From NCBI RefSeq assembly GCF_900090045.1, contig NW_021638290.1, positions 1-59,999 of the forward strand: a stretch of 59,999 nt of DNA, in the 5' to 3' direction. A program made the position numbers and the translations under genes. Below are positions 53,001 to 59,999 of the stretch, piece by piece (positions within the stretch are counted from its first letter, which is position 1; each line of letters begins with the position of its first letter). The DNA comes from Plasmodium malariae (lineage: Eukaryota > Apicomplexa > Aconoidasida > Haemosporida > Plasmodiidae). The notes under the pieces were generated by a model, which was not told the DNA's origin, did not search any database, and saw only the letters and a program-made list of their open reading frames with translations.

Positions 53001-55855
53001 GTAATTTTATTACATCAATAATGATTTTTACTTTATTATAAATAATTTGTCCAAAATATGAAAAATTATGTAACTCGTTATTTCAAATATCAGTGCTAAA
53101 ACCATAGAATATGATGTTAAATAAATTATATAAAGAAAGATAACGAATAATAAAAATATCTTTAAAATAATATTAATATATATAACAATAATATCACATA
53201 TTATACATTATAATAATATGGATAAATGAAATTTATAACATTGTACATGGAATTACTTAAAATGTTATGTTTCTCCTATGAGACACTGTGCCCCTATATT
53301 TCTGCGTACAAATAAAAGGATTAAATAAATTTGTAACATATTCAAAATAAAATAGATTTATTTATTTCTATTTTTTTCATATATATTATTCTTTAAGACT
53401 GATATTATAATTAGAATGTATTGATAACTATAAATTCTAGTATAAATGTATGTGACCTATAAATTTATATATGTATGTGCCTAGATATAGAAATACATAT
53501 AACAGTTACTGTATTGAAAATTTATATATTATAAATGAGAAAAAATTATCATATATTGTTTAAAGAAACATAAAAAAAAAAGTATTAATTTTATCCATAT
53601 TCTTAGATGCATTTTGCGATGTTTTATACATATAGCAATAAAGTTGTTGAATTATATGATAAAAGTTTAAATGTGCAATAAAGCTATTTCATTGTTAAAT
53701 ATTATTTCTTAAATTAATAAATACTATATTCATAATAGTATCATGAAATATTCAATAATAAATTCGAATTGCAATTAATTCTGAATTTATTTAAATTAAT
53801 TGTTTTATATAAAATACAGTATCATAAAATTATTCTAATCTTAAAAAACAAAAAATAGAATAATTATATCAAAAAAGAAAATTTCTTTTTCACATATTTA
53901 TAAAATAGTAAAAAAAAAAAAAAAATAAATAAATTTTTCATATAGATGTTTCAAATAAAATTACGTTCAATTTTATTCTTATTCTTACAAATATTTCAGA
54001 AAATAATATGGACTTTTTATTTTGTCATATATTCATTCACGATTATTAGTTCACTATATAATATTTTAATAATACATGTAATTAATATACTCACATTAAA
54101 TTATAAATATATAAAATTTCCTAAAACATCAGAAATTATTTATATATATTTCCCATTATATTCTTACTAAGCAATACGATTTAAAATGGATTAGGACGCA
54201 ATATAAAGGATTAAAATTAAAACAAACAATAGAAGGCACAAAAACCTTGTAACAGATTAAATTAAGAATTAAAAATAAAAGCAATAATTACATTATATAT
54301 TAGATTAATTATTCATAAATATTATAACTTAATTGTTTATGTGAAATAATTATTTACAAATATATACTATCAATTAAAATTTTTTTTTTTTTTAATATCC
54401 TCACCATTATCTCTTATTATATACATGTTTCAAAGGAAAAACTCTAATTAGAAATAAATACTACATTATAATATAATATCCTATATTGTTAGTAATACGG
54501 TTAGAAATTTCTGTAAATTCATTTACAAATTCATGTCTCAAATAATATTATAAAACTATATATAGGATTTTTTATTTTTCATGCTAAATACATATTTATT
54601 AATATTGTTAAAAAGTTATTATTTTTAGATAGTTATTAAATGTAAAAAAAGAAAAAAAAAATATTTAACAACGTTTTGATCTATTTATCCTAATATATAT
54701 ACATATTATCAAAAAAAAAATATAACTATGTGGCTTCAAAATAGTTTGTATTCTATAATGTAATACATTATTCTATTTACATGGAAATATAATATTAAAT
54801 TTTTATTTCAAACTTATAATATATTTTATTAATTTTTAACCATACATTATAATTAATTTACCATACGTGTATCCTAATAATTTTTCATATTTTGTATAAA
54901 AAGCCAAATTTATTTAATTAATTAATATACCTAAATGTACATTAATTAATTAAAACTTAGTACATATGAAATCATTCTTATCTATAAGTAATAATAGGAT
55001 TATAACGAAGTATATGTATACAATAAATTATACTATTAAAAATTATTCAATGGTAAAATATACACCATAAATATTTAATATTTAGGAAATTGATATATAT
55101 ATATATATTATTTATATTATTAAGAGTTATAAGTACATTTTTATCGTATATACCTTTTACAAAAAATATAACATATATTTATAATTTACATATTATTAAT
55201 TTTAATCTCTATAATATAGTAGTAAATGTAAATAATAATTCTAAAACTATAAATGTTTGTATCAAAAGTGACAAACGTATAATAATATAAAGAAATAAAT
55301 ATTAGTACTTTTAATTATATGATTTATAAATTATTTATTTTCAAAAAAAAATGTGGATTAAAAAAAGATTTATTTGCAATAGTACTGATAATAATATTCA
55401 TATTTATAAGTTTGTATTAAGAAAAAAAATAAATAATAAAAAAGAAATATTACTTATAATAATGCAAACTTTATACAATAACTTTTATATTACTTCTTAA
55501 TGTTACTCATATAACTTTATATTATTATTTATTTGTCTTCTTTATAGGACCAATAAGAATTTTATATAAAAATATGAATATAACTATGATTTAAAATAAA
55601 ATTACTATGAATATATTACTTGTGATATATTTATTGAAGGTTAAAATTTAGTAAGCGTATAAAATAAATAATAATGTATTCAATTATTTTATAAATCTCA
55701 TATATATTTTTACATATTTGATAATTTTATATTCTCTTTTAATTAATATATATTAATTAAAAATAAACACGTTGATAAATAAAAAAGATATTGATTTGCA
55801 TTTTTACTACAGAATGTTGTATAAAAAAATTCTAGCGTAATAATAGAGTGTCACT
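50054..55855. other. AT-rich intergenic DNA between divergent genes
   Basis: The longest stretch with no recognised gene, between the last minus-strand gene and the plus-strand STP1 gene. A pure A run of 23 nt is at 50,513-50,535. Open frames at 50,482-50,664 (-), 53,946-54,170 (+) and 55,090-55,290 (+) are Phe/Ile/Tyr-rich and unsupported. The STP1 promoter presumably lies near the right end; no motif identified. Confidence 0.5.
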
Positions 55856-58477
55856 ATGGAAAAATGTTTTTCCTTGGTATTATTCGTTAATTTTGAATAT
55901 GAATAAATTTGTGCACATATTTTTATTAATTATAAAAAAAAAATGATAACACAATAAGCGTAAAAATTAATTCTTATATAATTCTTAAAAATTTTTTTGA
56001 ATTTAGCACATCAGTGTTAGAGGAAAAAGTTTTTTCAGATTTCTTCGAGATCAAGATTTTAAAAATATTACTAAAAATATAATTGAGAAAACGAGTTTAT
56101 TAAATAATGAGAATAATAAAGAAGAATTTAGGAAAAAATGCCTAGATTTGGCTAATTATGTAATTCATAATAAGATAGCACCCTCATATCATAATCAAGT
56201 AATTTGGGAAAGAGCAATAAAGGGTTGGGTAGAATCTCACTATGAAAAGCTGAATAAATATGGAGGATGCCCTTTGATTTTAGAGGAAAAAGATAAAAAC
56301 TTTTTAAAAATGAAATATGAAGAAGTAGATTTCTGTGAAAAGAAAAATGAATACCTAAAAGAAATAAAACGTTTAAGTAAAAAATCAAAGGATTCTTATC
56401 GTTATTCAAACAAATGTAATGAATATAATGAATGGATTGGACAGATGAAAAAACATTTTGAAGCAAAGAAAAGCCTTTTTGGAACATGCTACGGAACAAA
56501 AAACAAAAAAAAACAAAAAAAGAAAGTTCAGAATTTACATGCGACTTAATGAATGATCAAACATTCGAACAACCTACTTACTGTCCCCCAGTAGATAAAT
56601 TACAACCTCGTGAAGGTGAATCTGAAAATGTACAAATAGTTTCACAAACAAAAGATAAAGAAAAAAAGGGGGAATCACCTGTATTACATGATTCACCCGA
56701 ACAAGCTGAACCTACAGAGGGAGCTGCCACTAATCAAATGAATCATGATACAAAACATAATCAACATGAAGAGAAAAATAAAGAAGAACTGGAACCTCCA
56801 TCTGCACCTGAAGCACAAACGCAAGCTCATTTATCATCACTTGAATCTCCTTCTAATGAAGTTGAAGCTAATTCTGAAAATTCTTTACAGTCTCCGACAC
56901 AAGCAGTTTTCTCAAATTCCCAACCATTCACAGAAGTATCAGGTGAATTTGTATCTCTTGCTTCAGTTCCACTAGATACAAATCCAGAAAATCCTTCCAA
57001 AAGTACTCTATCTTCTACAATATCAAAATCCCCTCCAAGTTCTTTAGCTTCAACTATACCTTCTGTAACTTCAGGTAACTGTAATGCATCTTATGTTACT
57101 AATTTTGAATTAACAACAATATATGACATACATATTTAAAATGATATTACAGATCCAGTAGGAAATTCATCTAACAAATACATATCATCTATTTTAATAA
57201 GCTTCCTAATTATTATCGTATTTTCTCTTTTTATTAAAGTAAAATAAAACTTAAGTATTAAAAAACATTATAATCATTAGTTTTCAGTAATAATATATTT
57301 CATGAATATGTATTTTTTATATGAAAGTACTCATTAATAGGACAGTTAAAAAAAAAAGAAGGATAAAAAGAAGACAACCAACATTTCTTAAAATACTAAT
57401 ACCTTCACATTCGGACAGAATAAAAGAATTTTTAAATCATAAATCATTTGGAACACCCATGTTATGATGATGAAGAAATTACTAAAAAAAATAAAAATAC
57501 GTGAACATAAGATGATAAAAAATTTACGTGAGTCGAAGCAAAAAAAGGAAAGGTCTAAAACTATTATAGAAGTACATATGGAAGTACTTCAAGAATGGAA
57601 AAATGAAGAATGGAATTACAAAAAAAGAGAATTTTTAGAAAATATGCTTAGAAGTGTTCACAAAAGAGTTATATGGACTTTATCCTAATTTAACAAATGA
57701 TGAACTAATAATGGAAAATATTAAAAGTAGCAATGATATTGAAAAACAAAAAAATTTATGGAATAAATGGATAGAAAGACATAGAAATATTTCTGAAAAA
57801 TTGAATAAAGTGGACTGGTATAATAATTTGAAAAATGAATGGAAAAAAGAAAAATTTTACATAAAAGAAATGGAAGAATTAAAAAATATATCATCGAATA
57901 AAAATCAATATAATCTATTTTTGGAAAAAGAGAAAAAATTTGTGGAAAAAGTGGATATCAAAAAAGGCGGAGATTATAGAACAACATTTTGAACAAGATT
58001 GTTTTAAAGGATTAACTGAGGAATACCAGAATTTGCTAAATGAATATAAAAAATGATGAATACGAAAATGATGTGTCAATAATAAATATAGAAGAATTGG
58101 AACATAAAGAATTATGAAGAATTATATAAATATATAAAAACAAAATTACTATCAAAACTTTGTATATTAGTACTTATGACAATATTAGAAGAATGCAAAA
58201 AGAAGAGTATATAGAAGATAGAGAATTACATTTAGATAGTTCCATAAATGAAAGGAAAACTAAAAAAAATTCAGTAAAAAAAAAAGAAATTACAGATATA
58301 TTTATTCAAAAGCATATTAATGTTTATGAAAATGGTAAAAATAAGGATATTCATAATAATATAGGGGAAAACTTCTTGCGGGAAGAGATCCATGATTGGA
58401 TAGGAAAAGATGAAACATATATAAATACTATAGAGTGTATGAATAACGATGATAAATATGATCATATAGCAGAATAG
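55856..58477 (+). pseudogene. STP1 family protein gene, interrupted
   Basis: STP1 proteins are Plasmodium subtelomeric surface or exported proteins with a C-terminal Trp-rich region related to SURFINs. Exon 1 (55,856-55,876) encodes MEKCFSL before GTATTA; intron 130 nt; exon 2 starts at 56,007 after TTTAG with HISVRGKSFFRFLRDQD. It has a conserved Cys-containing head (KKCLDLANYVI, GGCPLI, DFCEKKNEY, NKCNEYNEW) to about 56,500, then a Ser/Pro/Glu/Thr-rich low-complexity part, and membrane segment SSILISFLIIIVFSLFIK ending at 57,238. After an 89 nt intron exon 3 (57,328 on) starts YSLIGQLKKKRR. It carries SKTIIEVHMEVLQEWKNEEW, YPNLTNDELIMENIKSS, NLWNKWIERHRNISEKL and further W-rich blocks to a TAG at 58,475-58,477. 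Breaks: a frameshift in A-runs near 56,500, an in-frame TAA at 57,137-57,139 just before the membrane segment, and about seven more shifts in exon 3, nearly all at A runs. Confidence 0.85.
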
Positions 58478-59999
58478 TTCACCCTAGTGATTGATATGAA
58501 TATATTCAAAAGTTGTTCAAGTGAAATCTTATGATATCTATAAAATTTTTTTTTTGAATTTTGTCATACTAAAGGAAATTAAAAAAAAGAATAGTGTATT
58601 GTAACAAATAATACAAAAAAAAAAAAAAAAATAAGGCATAAAACATAAAGTTCTAGTTGCAGTTATTTTAAAAATATTCTAGTGACATATAACTTTTTTT
58701 TTTTCTGTAAGAATATGTTTAATAACATTTTATAAAACATATTCAATAAAATAAGACGTTAATATGCATATGTATGCATAAAATTTATAATATATTAAAC
58801 GTGAGCTCATTTATTAGTGAAATTTAAAGCAGAGTTCTTTTGTTTTTTTTCTTAATAAATGATTTCTTATAATAATATATTAAGACATATATTGAAATTT
58901 ATAACTTATATTTTTAAAATGTATACATTTTTTGTATATATTAGAATAATATATTGTTATATTGAGAATACGTTTCTCACAATTGTACTGTTATAACATA
59001 CATTTAGACACTATATAAGCATTCTATATTGTATATATTATATTATATTTTAATTTTTTTCTTTTTTTCTGTATAATTTATTTTTATTAAACTTATAATT
59101 AATATTTCAATTTTAAACTTATATAGCATTATAATATTACGATACAGTTATAAGAGATTAATTTTTCTTCTTTTTAATGATAATAACATTTTTAAAAACA
59201 CTACAATAAAAAAAAAAATTATTCAATTTTTGAAAATTTATTTTTATTTCATATTAAGATAAAATGTTACAACTTATGCATAACTGCACTATGTAACATA
59301 TGTAATCTAATATAAATGTTAATCAAATTTTTATCAACCTAATATGTTATTTACAAAATATAATTATTCTTTCGCCAATGATAAATATGGGAATAATATA
59401 CACTTAAAAAATAAATATATAATGCAGGCATATAACAATATTAATAATAGTATATAATATTCCTTGTTTTACCAACCTACTATTTTGTAAAAATAAAAAT
59501 AATATGTATAGATGCGTCTAATATATTCGCCCTATTTATTTTTCATATATAATATAATTTGTTGTCTAAAACGGAATATCAATATATTTTGGAGCACTTG
59601 TCGAGCAACAATAGCTTTGTTAAATTAATTCTAAAAGACAATTTTAAAACAGGTCAAAGATTTAATAAGTATAATTAAATATTAATAAATTCAATATATA
59701 TATATACATATTTTTTCTTAGGTGTTTACTTCATATAAATATATATCACATTTATATTCATCTGAACACTTATTAATTTCTTTCTTATTATTTTATACAA
59801 AAATATAGCACAAAGAATATAATACACTAAGCTAAATAGATTTTTTCATATGATTTAGCATAGGAGTTCGGATGTTATATATAAAATTCAAGAATAATGG
59901 AACTTCAATAACCTATGAATTTTATCGACATAAATGTTTATTATATTCGACCCAAATACTCATGTATAACTGTTCAAGTTAATTCCCATTTTTTAACAT
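58478..59999. other. AT-rich flank downstream of STP1
   Basis: No gene, repeat array or RNA seen. A long A run lies around 58,615-58,631. Confidence 0.5.

Noticed and set aside
53946..55290. Open frames at 53,946-54,170 and 55,090-55,290 (+) upstream of STP1
   Set aside because: Considered as extra 5' exons of STP1, but a short exon at 55,856 with a correct donor joins exon 2 in phase, so they are not needed and show no family signal.

Overview
The window looks like a subtelomeric segment of a malaria-parasite chromosome, most probably from the Plasmodium malariae lineage. It is extremely AT-rich. Recognisable genes are sparse, short, spliced and multicopy. The families are those of Plasmodium chromosome ends: fam-l/fam-m-type two-exon exported proteins (known from P. 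malariae and its close relatives), PIR (vir-like) genes and one STP1 gene. I see no rRNA, tRNA, CRISPR array, insertion sequence or telomere-repeat array, and no housekeeping gene.

Layout. Positions 2.0-10.2 kb hold three broken fam-l/fam-m-type genes. 13.6-14.5 kb holds a short PIR gene. 18.3-22.2 kb holds a same-strand doublet of intact fam-l/fam-m-type genes. 25.6-26.8 kb holds a three-exon PIR gene with one in-frame stop, and 30.5-31.9 kb a decayed PIR gene. 36.5-37.4 kb and 48.7-49.6 kb hold two intact, closely related fam-l/fam-m-type paralogues inside a larger duplicated block offset by about 12.2 kb. Between them lie three relics: an exon-1/PEXEL relic at 40.6-41.3 kb, a decayed exon-1-bearing gene near 44 kb, and an orphan 3' end at 45.6 kb. 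Everything up to here is on the minus strand. The only plus-strand gene is the STP1 gene at 55.9-58.5 kb, which is interrupted by several frameshifts and one stop. The remainder is gene-poor AT-rich DNA.

Shared architecture. All seven recognisable fam-l/fam-m-type genes have an 84-87 nt exon 1 coding for a hydrophobic leader, a 122-131 nt intron in phase 0, and an exon 2 with a basic charged region, two membrane segments and a short lysine-rich tail. Each also carries a related sequence block about 350-425 bp upstream of its ATG. A recurring motif also lies just downstream of the stop in several copies, and for some copies the 3' flank is related for nearly 2 kb. These genes therefore appear to spread as modules that include their flanks. 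By family knowledge the proteins are probably exported to, or displayed on, the infected red cell; no protein here has a function shown by sequence alone.

Many of the frame breaks sit in A or T homopolymers while the flanking reading frames stay coherent. They could be recent pseudogenisation or uncorrected assembly errors, and I cannot separate these from sequence alone. Exon coordinates were worked out by eye from splice sites and frame, so a base or two of error is possible.
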